Shown: positions 27,838-37,253, counted from the first letter of the stretch. The stretch is DNA of 58,468 bases from Alicyclobacillus sp. (GCF_023511815.1 NZ_JAIMAV010000007.1:1-58468); one strand, 5' to 3'. Made by a program: numbers and translations. Notes: generated from the sequence alone by a model not told the origin.

Positions 27838-27857
27838 ACGGACCCATCCGGGTCCGT
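27838..27857. terminator. Hairpin between convergent MFS and sua5 genes
   Basis: ACGGACCC-ATCC-GGGTCCGT, an 8-bp perfect stem ending at the sua5 stop codon. A pyrimidine-rich CTTCTGTTTC follows on the minus strand, so it may serve sua5 mainly and both strands weakly. Confidence 0.5.
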
Positions 27858-29204
27858 TCACACCCGCCGCACACGCCCCTCCGCGGCCTTCGCCAGCCGG
27901 TTCATCACCGCGAGGCCCAATCCCTCGGGTCGCACCCCTTCGACGAGAATCACGTCCGCCCCCTGGCGGTCGAACGCGCGCAGCAACCGGTACAGATGGC
28001 GGCTCAGCGCCTGGGCGTAATCGCCGTCGTCCAGCACCGATTCGGGGGCCGCCGGCACCCATACCCAGGCCGGGTCCCATCCCCGGGGCACCGTCTGCGG
28101 CCTGGCGATGAGGGCGATCCGCATCTCCCCCGCAACTTCGGAACCGGGCGCCGACCCCCGCTCCGTTTGCGCCGCGCCCGCGGGCTGTCCCTTCGCCGAT
28201 GCGGACTTCGCATCCTCCGCCCCGGCCATCGTTCGATGGGCGCCCGCGCGCGCCGCCACCGCGAAGTCGGCCATCGCCTCGCGGACCCGACCCGCGTCGC
28301 CCCACCACACGTGAACCGGCGCGCGCGGCGCGTAGTGGCGGTACTTCATGCCCGGCGACCGGATGGGGCCGGACACCTCCTCCCCATCCCCCGCGTGCGC
28401 CCCGGGCCGCCCCTGGATGCCGCCCGTCCCGGCCCTCGCGTCGCGCTCCCGTCCGGCGTTAGCGCCAGCCTCACCGGACTCACCGGATGCATCGGCTCCG
28501 GATGCGCCGATGGCATCCACCCCTTCGGCGCCCGCCACGCCGGGCGCAAGACGGACCGGAAGGCCGGTGACCTTGGCCAACTGTTCCGGCGTCACCCCGC
28601 CCGGCCGGTACACCACCACCCCATCCTCGCCGATCCAGGCCACCGTCGACTCCACGCCGATGCCGCACGGTCCTCCGTCGACCAGGCCATCAATCCGCCC
28701 GGACAAATCCTCCGCCACGTCCTCGGCGGACGTGGGACTCGGACGGCCTGAACGGTTGGCGCTGGGGGCCGCCACGGGACACCCCGCCGCCCGGATGAGC
28801 GCCTGAGCCACCGGATGCGCCGGCATCCTCACCCCGACGGTCTCCATCCCCGGCCGCACCGCCGGCGCGATGCGCCCGCCGGCGGGCAGGATCAGCGTCA
28901 GGGGCCCCGGCCAGAAAACGTCCATCGCCCGCCGCACGGCATCGGACAGGGCCTGCGGATGGTCAATCACACCCGCCAGTTCCGCCCGGTCCGCGATGTG
29001 GACGATGAGCGGGTTGTCCGCCGGCCGTCCCTTGGCCGCGAAGACCCGCCGCGCCGCTGCCTCCGACCAGGCGTTGGCGCCGAGTCCGTACACCGTCTCC
29101 GTCGGGAACGCGACGAGGCCGCCGTCCCGCAGGACGGCCCCCGCCTCCGCCAACGCGCGCCGCAGCGTGTTCGCATCGGCGCCTTCCACGCGCCACCACT
29201 TCAT
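27858..29204 (-). CDS. sua5: L-threonylcarbamoyladenylate synthase
   Basis: Makes threonylcarbamoyl-AMP from threonine, bicarbonate and ATP for the t6A modification of tRNA. The YrdC domain fills residues 12-200 (PTETVYGLGANAWS, KGRPADNPLIVHI, SANRSGRPSPT), and the C-terminal Sua5 domain starts near GMKYRHYAPRAPVHVW. At 448 residues it is about 100 longer than usual. The extra length is two Gly/Ala/Glu-rich low-complexity segments, one in the linker (about 235-290) and one inside the Sua5 domain. The ATG overlaps the spoIIR stop (ATGA). Confidence 0.94.
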   Translation of the reverse strand: MKWWRVEGADANTLRRALAEAGAVLRDGGLVAFPTETVYGLGANAWSEAAARRVFAAKGRPADNPLIVHIADRAELAGVIDHPQALSDAVRRAMDVFWPGPLTLILPAGGRIAPAVRPGMETVGVRMPAHPVAQALIRAAGCPVAAPSANRSGRPSPTSAEDVAEDLSGRIDGLVDGGPCGIGVESTVAWIGEDGVVVYRPGGVTPEQLAKVTGLPVRLAPGVAGAEGVDAIGASGADASGESGEAGANAGRERDARAGTGGIQGRPGAHAGDGEEVSGPIRSPGMKYRHYAPRAPVHVWWGDAGRVREAMADFAVAARAGAHRTMAGAEDAKSASAKGQPAGAAQTERGSAPGSEVAGEMRIALIARPQTVPRGWDPAWVWVPAAPESVLDDGDYAQALSRHLYRLLRAFDRQGADVILVEGVRPEGLGLAVMNRLAKAAEGRVRRV

Positions 29205-29938
29205 CCTTCGCTCACCCCGTGAATCCGGTCGTTCACCCAGCGCCACAACTCCTCGCCGTAATCGAGGGAGGCCATCCGCACCTGCACCTTGGCCGTTCCG
29301 CCATCCATCGTCGGCATGTCAATCACCTCAATCGGGGGCAGGTCCGGAAACGCCCCGGTGTTGGGAACCGCGTCCCCGTCCGCGATGTCGACGAAGCACA
29401 GCGGCGGAAACAGGACGCACCACCAGTTCTGTCCCTGCCCCGCGCCGAGCGTGATGCGAAGCGCCTCGTAATCGCCCGCCGGGTACACCTGATTTCCGTA
29501 CAGCTTGGTCGGAAACGGCACCACCCCGACATCCGCCTTCACCGGGTACGTGTACCCATGATCCTGCGTTACGGTCCGCGCCGTCCGTTCAATCTCGGGC
29601 AGCGCCGCCATCACTCGGTTGCGCGCCTCCGCCGCGTCCTTGGATCCGGCGACCAACCGCGCCACCTGTACGACGACGGCGTCCCGAACCTCCAGCTTCA
29701 AAGCCTGGTCCTGCGGACTGTCGCTGTTCGCGATGATGCGCAGGCGCAGCGCGTCCTCCGGGATGGGCGCCGCGTGCGGCTCCGCCGGGTTGTACAGCGT
29801 CTGCCCGACCACATCGGCGGCGGTCACCGCCGCGGATCCGGGGGCCGCCGTGGGGGAGACCCGCTCGTCCAACACCCCCCGCCCGACACACACGACCACC
29901 GCCGCCACCGCGAGAAATCCCAACATCCGCTTAACCAC
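29201..29938 (-). CDS. spoIIR: Stage II sporulation protein R
   Basis: Secreted forespore signalling protein that triggers SpoIIGA to process pro-sigma-E in the mother cell. An N-terminal signal/anchor helix (LGFLAVAAVVVCVG) is followed by the conserved RLRIIANSDSPQDQALKL and the block YPAGDYEALRITLGAGQGQN with WWCVLFPPLCF. The GTG at 29938 follows GGGAGGGG; an internal ATG at 29926 is the alternative. A sigma-F type promoter lies 54-82 bases upstream. Confidence 0.95.
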   Translation of the reverse strand: MVKRMLGFLAVAAVVVCVGRGVLDERVSPTAAPGSAAVTAADVVGQTLYNPAEPHAAPIPEDALRLRIIANSDSPQDQALKLEVRDAVVVQVARLVAGSKDAAEARNRVMAALPEIERTARTVTQDHGYTYPVKADVGVVPFPTKLYGNQVYPAGDYEALRITLGAGQGQNWWCVLFPPLCFVDIADGDAVPNTGAFPDLPPIEVIDMPTMDGGTAKVQVRMASLDYGEELWRWVNDRIHGVSEG

Positions 29939-29991
29939 CGGTTGCCCCTCCCTGCCGCGCACCCCGCGGGTGCTCTAGCATGACTAGCAAC

Positions 29992-30020
29992 AGTGTGGCC
30001 CGGGATCGATAGAATTAAAC
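29992..30020 (-). promoter_or_regulatory. Sigma-F (forespore) promoter of spoIIR
   Basis: GTTTA at 30016-30020, 15-base spacer, GGCCACACT at 29992-30000, matching the sigma-F pattern GYWTA-N15-GGNNANANT. spoIIR is a known sigma-F target in B. subtilis. An 11-bp tandem repeat (CGCGAGGTTTA twice, revcomp of 30016-30037) duplicates the -35 box. Confidence 0.75.
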
Positions 30021-30137
30021 CTCGCGTAAACCTCGCGGCCGCGTCTTCGGCGGGCGGCCAGGCTCATGCCTCGGGGCATCCACCGCAGGCCCGCCGGCAC
30101 CGTGCCCGGCTCGGCTTGCCCGGCGGTCCCATCGGGG

Positions 30138-31061
30138 TCATTCAGGCTTCACCCGCTCGCCCCACACCACGCGCGGCACCCCGCGCAGATCCTCCTCCAC
30201 CCGAAAACTCCAATCACGCCATCCGGTCTCCCCGGTGAATAGCCCCATCACCGCCTCCGCCTGCCCCTGGCCGACCTCGAGAAAGATGGCATTGGGCCCA
30301 TCCGTCCGAAACGCAACGGGGCCCAGTGCGGCGAGCGCCCCGTAAAACCCCAGGCCGTCCGGACCCCCGTCGAGCGCGAGTCGAGGTTCCCACGTCCGCA
30401 CCTCCGGGGCCAATCGGTCGATGTCCTCGCTCGGGATGTAGGGTGGATTGGCGATGATAACCTGCAACCGGGGCGCCTCGTCCCGCAACCAGGTCAGCGC
30501 GTCCGCCCGCACGAACCGCACGCGCGCGCCGTGGCGGCGGGCGTTCTCGCGGGCGATGGCGAGCGCATCGTCCGAGACGTCCACCGCCCACACGTCCGCA
30601 TCCGGGCGTTCCAGCGCCAGCGTGATCGCGATGGCGCCGCTGCCCGTCCCCACGTCGCACACGGTTCCGAAGCCGCCCTGGGATTGACCCCACGACAGGC
30701 ATACCTCCACCAAACGCTCCGTCTCCGGCCGCGGGATGAGGCATCCCGGTCTCACGGCGAAGAGGCGTCCGTAAAACGGCGCCTCCCCCGTGATGTACTG
30801 CAACGGCTCCCCGGCGATCCGCCGGCCCGCCGCCTCCCGCAGCGCCTCGCGCACGTCCTTTGGCAGCGGGTCCGCGAGCCCGGTCAACAGCCCGAGCCGC
30901 GTCCGGCCGCTCACCCAGCGCACCAGTGTCTCCGCCTCCGCCCTGGCCGCGGCGCGCCGTTCGTCCTCCGGGAGGCGGTGCCAGGAGAGCGTCTCGGCAT
31001 GAGCGAGCAAAAAGGAGGACGCCCAGCGCAGGGCGTCCCCGTACGTCCGCGGATCGGTCAT
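30138..31061 (-). CDS. prmC: Release factor glutamine methyltransferase
   Basis: Methylates the glutamine of the GGQ motif in release factors using S-adenosylmethionine. The 307 residues have an N-terminal helical domain, [10 protein letters not shown], the SAM-binding [17 protein letters not shown] and the catalytic [10 protein letters not shown]. The ATG overlaps the prfA stop (ATGA), so the enzyme is made together with its substrate. The neighbouring 199 bases to spoIIR hold only the spoIIR promoter. Confidence 0.97.
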   Translation of the reverse strand: MTDPRTYGDALRWASSFLLAHAETLSWHRLPEDERRAAARAEAETLVRWVSGRTRLGLLTGLADPLPKDVREALREAAGRRIAGEPLQYITGEAPFYGRLFAVRPGCLIPRPETERLVEVCLSWGQSQGGFGTVCDVGTGSGAIAITLALERPDADVWAVDVSDDALAIARENARRHGARVRFVRADALTWLRDEAPRLQVIIANPPYIPSEDIDRLAPEVRTWEPRLALDGGPDGLGFYGALAALGPVAFRTDGPNAIFLEVGQGQAEAVMGLFTGETGWRDWSFRVEEDLRGVPRVVWGERVKPE

Positions 31062-32140
31062 GCCTGGGATGCCTCCAGCATCTGCGCGCGCTCGGCCACA
31101 ATCAGGGCCTGGATGATCTCATCCAGGTCCCCGTCGAGCACCGCCTCCAATCGATGCAGCGTCAGGCCAATCCGGTGATCCGTCACCCGGCTCTGCGGAA
31201 AGTTGTATGTGCGAATGCGCTCGCTGCGGTCGCCCGTTCCCACCTGGCTGCGCCGATTGGCGGCCAGCTCGGCCTGCTGCTCCTGCTGATACTTCTCGTA
31301 CAGGCGCGCGCGCAGGACCTTCATGGCCTTCTCGCGGTTTTTCAGCTGCGACTTCTCGTCCTGGCACGAAACCACGATGCCCGTCGGCAGGTGGGTGATG
31401 CGCACCGCCGACTGGGTGGTGTTCACGCTCTGACCACCCGGGCCGGTCGAGCAGAACGTGTCAATGCGCAGGTCCTTCTCGTGGATCGCCACCTGCACGT
31501 CCTCCACCTCGGGGAGCACCGCCACCGTCGCGGTGGAGGTGTGAATCCGACCGCCCGATTCCGTAACGGGGACCCGTTGCACGCGGTGCGTCCCGCTCTC
31601 AAACTTGAGCTGGCTGTACGCGCCGCGCCCCACGATGGACAGGACCGCCTGGCGGAAACCGCCGATGTCCGTGTAGTTCGCGTCCATCAGCTCGACTTTC
31701 CACCCGTGGCGCTCGGCGAACCTCGTGTACATGCGGACCAGGTCGGCCGCGAACAGCGCCGCCTCCTCTCCGCCCGCCGCCGCGCGCACCTCGAGGAAGA
31801 CGTTCTTGTCGTCGTTGGGGTCCTTGGGCAACAGGAGCACCTGCAGGCGCTGCTGCAACTCGGCGAGCTCGCGGGTCCGCTCTTCGATCTCGCTTCTCAC
31901 CAACTCCCGCATCTCGTCGTCCAGCCGCTCCTGCAACATGTCCTTCGCGTCCTGCAACTGCTGCCGAACCCGTTTGTACGCCCGGTAGGTTTCAACGGTC
32001 TCCTGGATGTCCGCCTGTTCCTTGCTGTAGACCCTCAGTTTGTCCGGGTCCTGCACGACCTCCGGCTCGCAGAGCAAGGCCTCCAACTGCCGGTGGCGCG
32101 CCTCTATCGCATCGAGTTTATCGAACATGGAATCCAACAT
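31058..32140 (-). CDS. prfA: Peptide chain release factor 1
   Basis: Class I release factor for UAA and UAG. The 360 residues include the catalytic GGQ in [16 protein letters not shown] and the stop-codon recognition region REKAMKVL and [11 protein letters not shown]. The ATG at 32140 gives [10 protein letters not shown]; a second ATG at 32128 is possible. Promoter at 32165-32195. Confidence 0.97.
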   Translation of the reverse strand: MLDSMFDKLDAIEARHRQLEALLCEPEVVQDPDKLRVYSKEQADIQETVETYRAYKRVRQQLQDAKDMLQERLDDEMRELVRSEIEERTRELAELQQRLQVLLLPKDPNDDKNVFLEVRAAAGGEEAALFAADLVRMYTRFAERHGWKVELMDANYTDIGGFRQAVLSIVGRGAYSQLKFESGTHRVQRVPVTESGGRIHTSTATVAVLPEVEDVQVAIHEKDLRIDTFCSTGPGGQSVNTTQSAVRITHLPTGIVVSCQDEKSQLKNREKAMKVLRARLYEKYQQEQQAELAANRRSQVGTGDRSERIRTYNFPQSRVTDHRIGLTLHRLEAVLDGDLDEIIQALIVAERAQMLEASQA

Positions 32141-32164
32141 GTGTACGCACGCCCCTGTCACCCC

Positions 32165-32195
32165 AGTATACACCGACAGGGGCGCGGTTTGTCAG
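32165..32195 (-). promoter_or_regulatory. Promoter of prfA
   Basis: CTGACA (32190-32195) or TGACAA (32189-32194) with a 19- or 18-base spacer to TATACT at 32165-32170, 25 bases before the prfA ATG. The -35 overlaps the end of the lipoprotein gene. Confidence 0.65.
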
Positions 32196-32809
32196 CTCCA
32201 TGGCACGGGCTGCATCTGGCGCATCAACGCCGCCATCCGATCCCGGTACGCGGAGAGCGGCTGCCCGCTTCTCAGCCCGTCGGCGATCCGGTTGATCTCC
32301 CGCACCTGCGCCGGATCGCGCGTCACGTAAACATAACGAAACTCGGGCGCCTGCGTCAGCACACGCCGGCGGATCTCCCGCTGGATGTGGTTGAAATCCG
32401 GCCCGCCGCCCTCGGCCATCGCGGCGGCCCGCGCGAGATCCACGCCAATCAGGATCACGCGCCCGGCGGCCACCGCGGCCGCGGACCGGACGTGCGGAAT
32501 GTTGAGAGCCAGTTGGGCCACCCGATCCGCCTCGGCGTTGCCGGCGTATCGCCCGTGCGTCAACGTGGTCCCGGCGCCGTGGGCGGGCGAGACGCTGCGC
32601 GGGTCCGGCTGCGGATTGTTCGTGTCGTTGTACCCCGACAGTTTCGCCCGATCCCCGTCTCCGTCGACATCCACCTCCCGGCGGTCGAACTGCTGCTCGA
32701 CGCTGCCGCCGGCCTGGTTCATCTGCAACGGCGGATGCTCGCGGCACCCCGCCAGACTGAGCACACCCAACACGGCCAGCGCACCCAGCCACCCCGTTCG
32801 CGTCCGCAT
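32192..32809 (-). CDS. YhcN/YlaJ family sporulation lipoprotein
   Basis: A 205-residue lipoprotein: signal peptide with lipobox LSLAGC (cysteine at about 22), an acidic linker, then the YhcN/YlaJ domain (RVAQLALNIPHVRSAAAVA, VILIGVDL, RVLTQAPEFRYVYVTRDP). B. subtilis members are found in the forespore and inner spore membrane and affect germination. ATG at 32809 with an AGGAGG site. It lies between rpmE and prfA, and a weak forespore-type promoter is upstream. Confidence 0.88.
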   Translation of the reverse strand: MRTRTGWLGALAVLGVLSLAGCREHPPLQMNQAGGSVEQQFDRREVDVDGDGDRAKLSGYNDTNNPQPDPRSVSPAHGAGTTLTHGRYAGNAEADRVAQLALNIPHVRSAAAVAAGRVILIGVDLARAAAMAEGGGPDFNHIQREIRRRVLTQAPEFRYVYVTRDPAQVREINRIADGLRSGQPLSAYRDRMAALMRQMQPVPWS

Positions 32810-32828
32810 GGGTCCACCTCCTGAAGGT

Positions 32829-32856
32829 AGGTTCACCAACGTCCGCAGGGGTATGT
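32829..32856 (-). promoter_or_regulatory. Weak forespore-type promoter of the lipoprotein gene
   Basis: ACATA at 32852-32856, 14 bases, GGTGAACCT at 32829-32837. It differs from the sigma-F/sigma-G pattern at two positions, so this is tentative. Confidence 0.35.
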
Positions 32857-32957
32857 GCCAAATCTCGGCGCGCACAGGCGGGTCCCGGCCCCATCGGCGG
32901 GGGCGGTGTCCTCCGCCCGGCGGGCATCGGACCCCCCGCGCGGCCGGATGCCCGCGC

Positions 32958-32984
32958 GGCCCGAGAGGCCCGAGAGGCCCGAGA
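32958..32984. repeat. Three tandem copies of a 9-bp unit
   Basis: GGCCCGAGA is repeated three times head to tail, immediately beyond the rpmE terminator. Nothing suggests a function; slippage is the likely origin. Confidence 0.8.
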
Positions 32985-32986
32985 GA

Positions 32987-33021
32987 TAAAAAAACCGCGC
33001 CCGCCCCTTGGGCGGACGCGG
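32987..33021 (-). terminator. Intrinsic terminator of rpmE
   Basis: CCGCGTCCGCCC-AAGG-GGCGGGCGCGG followed by TTTTTTT, directly after the rpmE stop. One mismatch in a 12-bp stem. Confidence 0.9.
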
Positions 33022-33036
33022 TGCTGCGTCTTTGGA

Positions 33037-33249
33037 TCACTCTTGAGCCGGTTTGAGACCGTACTTCTTGTTGAACTTCTCCACACGCCCACCGGCGTCC
33101 ACCAGCTTCTGCTTGCCGGTGAAGAACGGATGGCACTTGGAGCAGATTTCAACGCGCAGATTCGCCTTGGTCGAACCGGTTTCAAACGTTTCTCCGCAGG
33201 CGCAGGTGACGGTTGTCACATGGTACTCCGGATGAATCGCGGTCTTCAT
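33037..33249 (-). CDS. rpmE: 50S ribosomal protein L31
   Basis: Zinc-type L31 of 70 residues, [10 protein letters not shown] at the start, cysteines in CACGETF and EICSKCHPF forming the zinc site, and [16 protein letters not shown] at the end. ATG at 33249 with GAGGTG. The C+ form is the housekeeping version. Own promoter and terminator. Confidence 0.97.
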   Translation of the reverse strand: MKTAIHPEYHVTTVTCACGETFETGSTKANLRVEICSKCHPFFTGKQKLVDAGGRVEKFNKKYGLKPAQE

Positions 33250-33304
33250 GTGGTTCACCTCGCTTTGCGTCGGTGCTGTGCACCCTGTTTCGACACTGTC
33301 GTTC

Positions 33305-33333
33305 AGTATATCACAGAATCCGCCGTCTGTCAC
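33305..33333 (-). promoter_or_regulatory. Promoter of rpmE
   Basis: GTGACA at 33328-33333, 17-base spacer, extended -10 TGATATACT (TATACT at 33305-33310). Confidence 0.75.
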
Positions 33334-33370
33334 AGCGGGATCGACAAATCCCACAATCTGCATACGGCGA

Positions 33371-34282
33371 CTACGGGGTGTGCATGCGCAGCCCGCGCGG
33401 GCCCGGCCGCTTCGGTGCCGGCCGGCGATTGACCAGCCAGATGCTGCAGATGATCAGCAACAGCCCCGCGACGAGCGACGGATTGAACGGCTCGTGCAAA
33501 AACACCACCCCGCAGGTGACCGCGATGAGCGGCACCAGGAAGGTGATGGCCACCACGCGGCTCGCCTCGCCCGACTGGACCAAGCGGAACCAGACGATCC
33601 ACGACAGCGAGACCCCGAACACCGAACCGTACAGCAGGCCCGCCCAATAGGCCGGCGTCCAGTGAATGTCCGTCCAGCGCTCCGTGAGAAGCCCGGTCCC
33701 TGTCAGGAACAGGCCTCCGAGCGTGAACTGGATGGCGACCAACCAGAGCAGATCCACCCTGCCCTCGATGCGCTTGAGGTACACGGTGCCCACCGCCCAT
33801 CCGGCCGCGGTGACGATGGCCAACAGGATGCCCAACCCGGACGCGCCCGCCCGCAGGTTCCCGGCACTGGCGGCCGCCACCCCGAGGAAGCCCAGCATAA
33901 GGCCGATCATCTTCCCGGCCGAAATCGCCTCGTGCAGCCATAACCACGCCAACAGACCGACCAGCACCGGCTCCAGGTACACGAGCACGGAGAACAGCCC
34001 TTCGGGCAGATAGGTCAGGCCCACCGTCTGCAGGCCGAAAAACAGGATCACGTTGAACACGCAGGAGATGGCGTACATCCGCCAGCATTCGCGCCACCGG
34101 ATCAGCCGCCAACGCGGCAGCATCGCCACCACCAGGAGGAGCCCGCCCAACAGCGTCCGCATCCCGGCGAACAGGATGGGCGGTGTGTCGTGCAGAGCCA
34201 GCTTATACACCGGCCAGGTCGTCCCCCAGACCAACACCAAAAAGGCGATGAGGGCCACCGATCCCATCGGGCGTCTCGCCAT
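33371..34282 (-). CDS. EamA/DMT family transporter
   Basis: Drug/metabolite transporter family permease with ten hydrophobic segments in two EamA repeats. It begins [22 protein letters not shown], typical of the family (shown here up to about residue 30), and the second repeat includes [13 protein letters not shown]. About 303 residues from the ATG at 34282, which has GAGGAGG upstream; a TTG at 34309 is less likely. Substrate unknown; relatives export amino acids or metabolites. It lies between rpmE and the divergent small-peptide gene. Confidence 0.85.
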   Translation of the reverse strand: MARRPMGSVALIAFLVLVWGTTWPVYKLALHDTPPILFAGMRTLLGGLLLVVAMLPRWRLIRWRECWRMYAISCVFNVILFFGLQTVGLTYLPEGLFSVLVYLEPVLVGLLAWLWLHEAISAGKMIGLMLGFLGVAAASAGNLRAGASGLGILLAIVTAAGWAVGTVYLKRIEGRVDLLWLVAIQFTLGGLFLTGTGLLTERWTDIHWTPAYWAGLLYGSVFGVSLSWIVWFRLVQSGEASRVVAITFLVPLIAVTCGVVFLHEPFNPSLVAGLLLIICSIWLVNRRPAPKRPGPRGLRMHTP

Positions 34283-34336
34283 GCCATCATTCGCCTCCTC
34301 AGTTTGCAAAGATGATAGATTTTTGACTAGAAATCA

Positions 34337-34365
34337 TTGCCGATTCCGGAACCCGGACCTAGAAT
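34337..34365 (+). promoter_or_regulatory. Promoter of the small secreted peptide gene
   Basis: TTGCCG at 34337-34342, 17-base spacer, TAGAAT at 34360-34365, 43 bases before the ATG at 34408. The region is clearly more AT-rich than its surroundings. Confidence 0.6.
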
Positions 34366-34407
34366 GACATTGTAATCCAAATCACCATCCATGGGGAGGG
34401 GTTCTCG

Positions 34408-34542
34408 ATGAAAAAGATGCTGTCCACTCTCGTCGCGCTCGTCACCCTGTTTCTCGGGACACAGGCCGCCTTCGCCGATACCCAGCCGCAGTACGTGGAA
34501 TGGCCCGATTGGTTGGTGACGCAGGCCCCCGCGGACATCTGA
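34408..34542 (+). CDS. Small secreted peptide, 44 residues, unknown
   Basis: A short gene with every sign of expression: a promoter 43 bases upstream, a strong GGGAGGGG site 6 bases before ATG, and a clear Sec signal peptide. The product starts MKKMLSTLVALVTLFLG, has a likely cleavage site AFA-DT near residue 23 and leaves a 21-residue acidic, aromatic mature part with the segment YVEWPDWLV. Size and layout recall Phr signalling pro-peptides, but no rap gene is in the window. A radical SAM gene lies convergent to it 174 bases away, so a modified peptide is another idea. The function is not known to me. Confidence 0.7.
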   Translation: MKKMLSTLVALVTLFLGTQAAFADTQPQYVEWPDWLVTQAPADI

Positions 34543-34716
34543 CCGGTTCGCCCGCCGTCGGCCCGCGTGCCACGGATCCGCTCCCGCGGGCCCCACGCCC
34601 GCCACACACCACACGCAGCATACCGCAAGCCGGGCGGTGTCCCGAAAACCGGTTTGGATTCCGCGAGACCCGCGACAAACCGAGCGCCGAGTGCGGCGGC
34701 GGGCCTTGGGCCGCCG

Positions 34717-35997
34717 TCACGCCCGGCGCTTCCAGTTCTCGGGTGGCACGTGAGAGTACGAGCCGATCTCAATGCCCGGGATCTCCTCCCGGAAGATGTC
34801 CATCACGGTGCGCATCCCGTACAGCTCCCCCCGCTGCGGCGGGATGCGCTCCAGGTAATACTCCGGATCAATGTTGAGGTTCCGCATCTGCACCAGGCGC
34901 ACGCCCGTCCTGCGCAGGAAATCGACCATCGCCTCGATTTCTTCCTCGCGGTCGGTGACCCCCGGAAAGACCAGGTAGTTGATGGACGTGTACACCCCCT
35001 GGTCCGCCGCGTACCGCAGGGTCGCGGCGACATCCTTCAGCGTGTACCCGCGAGGCCGGTAGTACGCATTGTAGTGGTCCTCCAGCGCGCTGATGATGCT
35101 CACGCGCATCAGATCGAGGCCGGCGTCCACCACCGCCTGCAGAGGCTTGGTGAGCCCCCCGTTGGTGTTGACGTTGATATATCCGTCGGCCGTCCGTTCC
35201 CGGACGGCGCGGATGGCGCGGACCATGTCCATCCAGCGGGTGGACGGCTCCCCCTCGCAGCCCTGGCCAAAGCTGACAATGCCGCGGGGATTTCGGCGAA
35301 TGTGCGTCAACATGACGTCCACCAGCTCGTCGACGCTCGGCCGAAAGTCGAGCCGCACCTGTGGTGAAGGAAAGGGCGCATCCTCCGGCTGCTCCGAGAT
35401 GCAACCCACGCATCCGGCGTTGCAGGCCGAGGACACGGGCAACGCGGCCTCCTGGCGGCCGAGGAACGTGTTCTTCGCCGTCATGCAGCCGTAGGTCAGG
35501 GCGCAGTGCGACAGGTGTTCGAACAGCCGGTTGTCCGGGTGCGCCCGGAGCGTCTCCCGCACCGCCTGCTCCACATCCGCCTCCGGGACGGCGGAGGGGT
35601 CCCACAGGGCCGGGTCGTCCGTGGCGTCGGCCGCCACATAGAACCGGTCCTCGTACCACCCGACCGCCGTGTATCCGAACAGCGGCAGCGGTTCCGCGCC
35701 GGGGCGCTTGACGTACCCCGGGAGCAACAGCCGGGTGAAGCCCTGCGGCAACAGGGCGCCGACCGCGTACGCCTGCGGCCCGGCATCGGTGATCTCGCCC
35801 GTTTCGGGATGGACGCCCACCGCGCGCGTGCCCGGCAGCCACACCAAACTCGCGCCGTCCGGCAGCGGAATCCACTCCTGCGGACGAATGTCGGTGAGGT
35901 AGGCGCCGGTCCGGCCGGCCGGCAGAAGATGCGGATGGTTCATGACCTGTCCCCGGTGATCCGCGAAGACCAAGAGAGGTTGAATGTCGGTGTTCAA
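34717..35997 (-). CDS. Orphan radical SAM protein after rho
   Basis: A 426-residue radical SAM enzyme. The first 180 residues are a non-standard N-terminal domain (LLVFADHRGQVMNHPHLL, PLFGYTAVGWYEDRFYVA). The cluster motif is CNAGCVGC (CxxxCxxC) near residue 210, followed by SFGQGCEGEPS, VNTNGGL and the barrel region to LNIDPEYYLERIPPQRG. No C-terminal SPASM cysteine cluster is seen. TTG at 35997 begins 2 bases after the rho stop, with GAAGG inside the end of rho; an ATG at 35943 is less likely because LLVFADHRG precedes it. Substrate unknown. Confidence 0.85.
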   Translation of the reverse strand: MNTDIQPLLVFADHRGQVMNHPHLLPAGRTGAYLTDIRPQEWIPLPDGASLVWLPGTRAVGVHPETGEITDAGPQAYAVGALLPQGFTRLLLPGYVKRPGAEPLPLFGYTAVGWYEDRFYVAADATDDPALWDPSAVPEADVEQAVRETLRAHPDNRLFEHLSHCALTYGCMTAKNTFLGRQEAALPVSSACNAGCVGCISEQPEDAPFPSPQVRLDFRPSVDELVDVMLTHIRRNPRGIVSFGQGCEGEPSTRWMDMVRAIRAVRERTADGYINVNTNGGLTKPLQAVVDAGLDLMRVSIISALEDHYNAYYRPRGYTLKDVAATLRYAADQGVYTSINYLVFPGVTDREEEIEAMVDFLRRTGVRLVQMRNLNIDPEYYLERIPPQRGELYGMRTVMDIFREEIPGIEIGSYSHVPPENWKRRA

Positions 35998-35999
35998 AC

Positions 36000-37253
36000 T
36001 TACGCCTTCTTCTCCTTGTGCAACTCCAGGCTGTCGAGGAACTCCTGGTTCGTCTTGTAGTGCTTGAATTTGCGGATGAACAACTCGGTGAAGTCCTGGT
36101 TGTCCCCCATCGACTTGCGGATGGCCCACACCTTTTCAAGGGTTTCACGCGGAAGCAGAAGCTCCTCGCGGCGCGTTCCCGAGCGGCGGATGTCGAGCGC
36201 CGGAAACACACGCTTCTCGGCAAGCCGCCGGTCGAGGTGCAGTTCCAGGTTGCCCGTGCCCTTAAATTCTTCGTAAATCACGTCGTCCATGCGCGATCCG
36301 GTGTCAATCAGGGCCGTCGCCAGGATGGTCAGGCTCCCGCCCTCCTCCACCTTGCGGGCCGCCCCGAAGAATCGTTTCGGGCGGTGGAACGCAGCGGGAT
36401 CGATCCCGCCGGACAACGTCCGCCCGCTCGGCGGCACGACCAGGTTGTAGGCGCGCGCCAGGCGCGTGATGCTGTCGAGCAGGATGACGACGTTTCGCTT
36501 GTGTTCGACCAACCGCAACGCCCGTTCCAGCACCAGCTCGGCGACCTTGATGTGGTTCTCCGGCACCTCGTCGAACGTGGAGGCGATGACCTCGCCGCGG
36601 ACCGACCGCTGCATGTCCGTCACCTCTTCCGGACGTTCGTCAATCAACAGCACCATCAGCGTGGCTTCCGGGTAATTGGTCGCAATGCTGTGGGCGATCT
36701 CCTTCAGCAACACGGTCTTGCCAGCCTTCGGCGGCGCCACAATCAGGCCGCGCTGCCCGAACCCGATGGGGGCGAACAGGTCAATCAGGCGGGTTGCGAT
36801 TTTTTCAGGAGTCGTCTCAAGAACGATGTGCTGTTGAGGAAACAATGGAGTGAGTGCTGGGAAATGCAGGCGTTCCGCGGCTTCCTCGGGGCTGACGCCG
36901 TTGACGGCCTCAACGTGCAGCAATCCGAAGTACCGTTCGTTCTCCTTTGGCGGCCTGACCTTGCCGGAGACCAGGTCGCCGGTCCGAAGGTCGAATCTTC
37001 GTATCTGGGACGCCGCCACGTAGATGTCCTCCGCGCTCGGCAGATAACCGACCGGTCTGAGGAATCCGTAACCATCGGGCATGATTTCAAGAACGCCTTC
37101 AGCAAACATGAGTCCGTCGCGCTCGGCCTGCGCTTTGAGAATGGCGAAGATCAGCTCGCGTTTTTTCATCGTCCCGTAGGACGGGATCTGGAACTCACGG
37201 GCGTATTTGTAAAGCTCCGTGAGTTTCTTCGACTCCAATTCACGGATGTCCAA
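36000..37253 (-). CDS. rho: Transcription termination factor Rho
   Basis: Hexameric RNA helicase that ends transcription. The 417 residues hold the N-terminal RNA-binding domain ([18 protein letters not shown]), Walker [13 protein letters not shown], Walker B region [18 protein letters not shown] and the Q/R loops near [17 protein letters not shown]. The start is TTG ([18 protein letters not shown]) at 37253 after GGGGG. It is followed by the radical SAM gene. It sits in the glpX-rho-rpmE order of Bacillales. Confidence 0.97.
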   Translation of the reverse strand: MDIRELESKKLTELYKYAREFQIPSYGTMKKRELIFAILKAQAERDGLMFAEGVLEIMPDGYGFLRPVGYLPSAEDIYVAASQIRRFDLRTGDLVSGKVRPPKENERYFGLLHVEAVNGVSPEEAAERLHFPALTPLFPQQHIVLETTPEKIATRLIDLFAPIGFGQRGLIVAPPKAGKTVLLKEIAHSIATNYPEATLMVLLIDERPEEVTDMQRSVRGEVIASTFDEVPENHIKVAELVLERALRLVEHKRNVVILLDSITRLARAYNLVVPPSGRTLSGGIDPAAFHRPKRFFGAARKVEEGGSLTILATALIDTGSRMDDVIYEEFKGTGNLELHLDRRLAEKRVFPALDIRRSGTRREELLLPRETLEKVWAIRKSMGDNQDFTELFIRKFKHYKTNQEFLDSLELHKEKKA

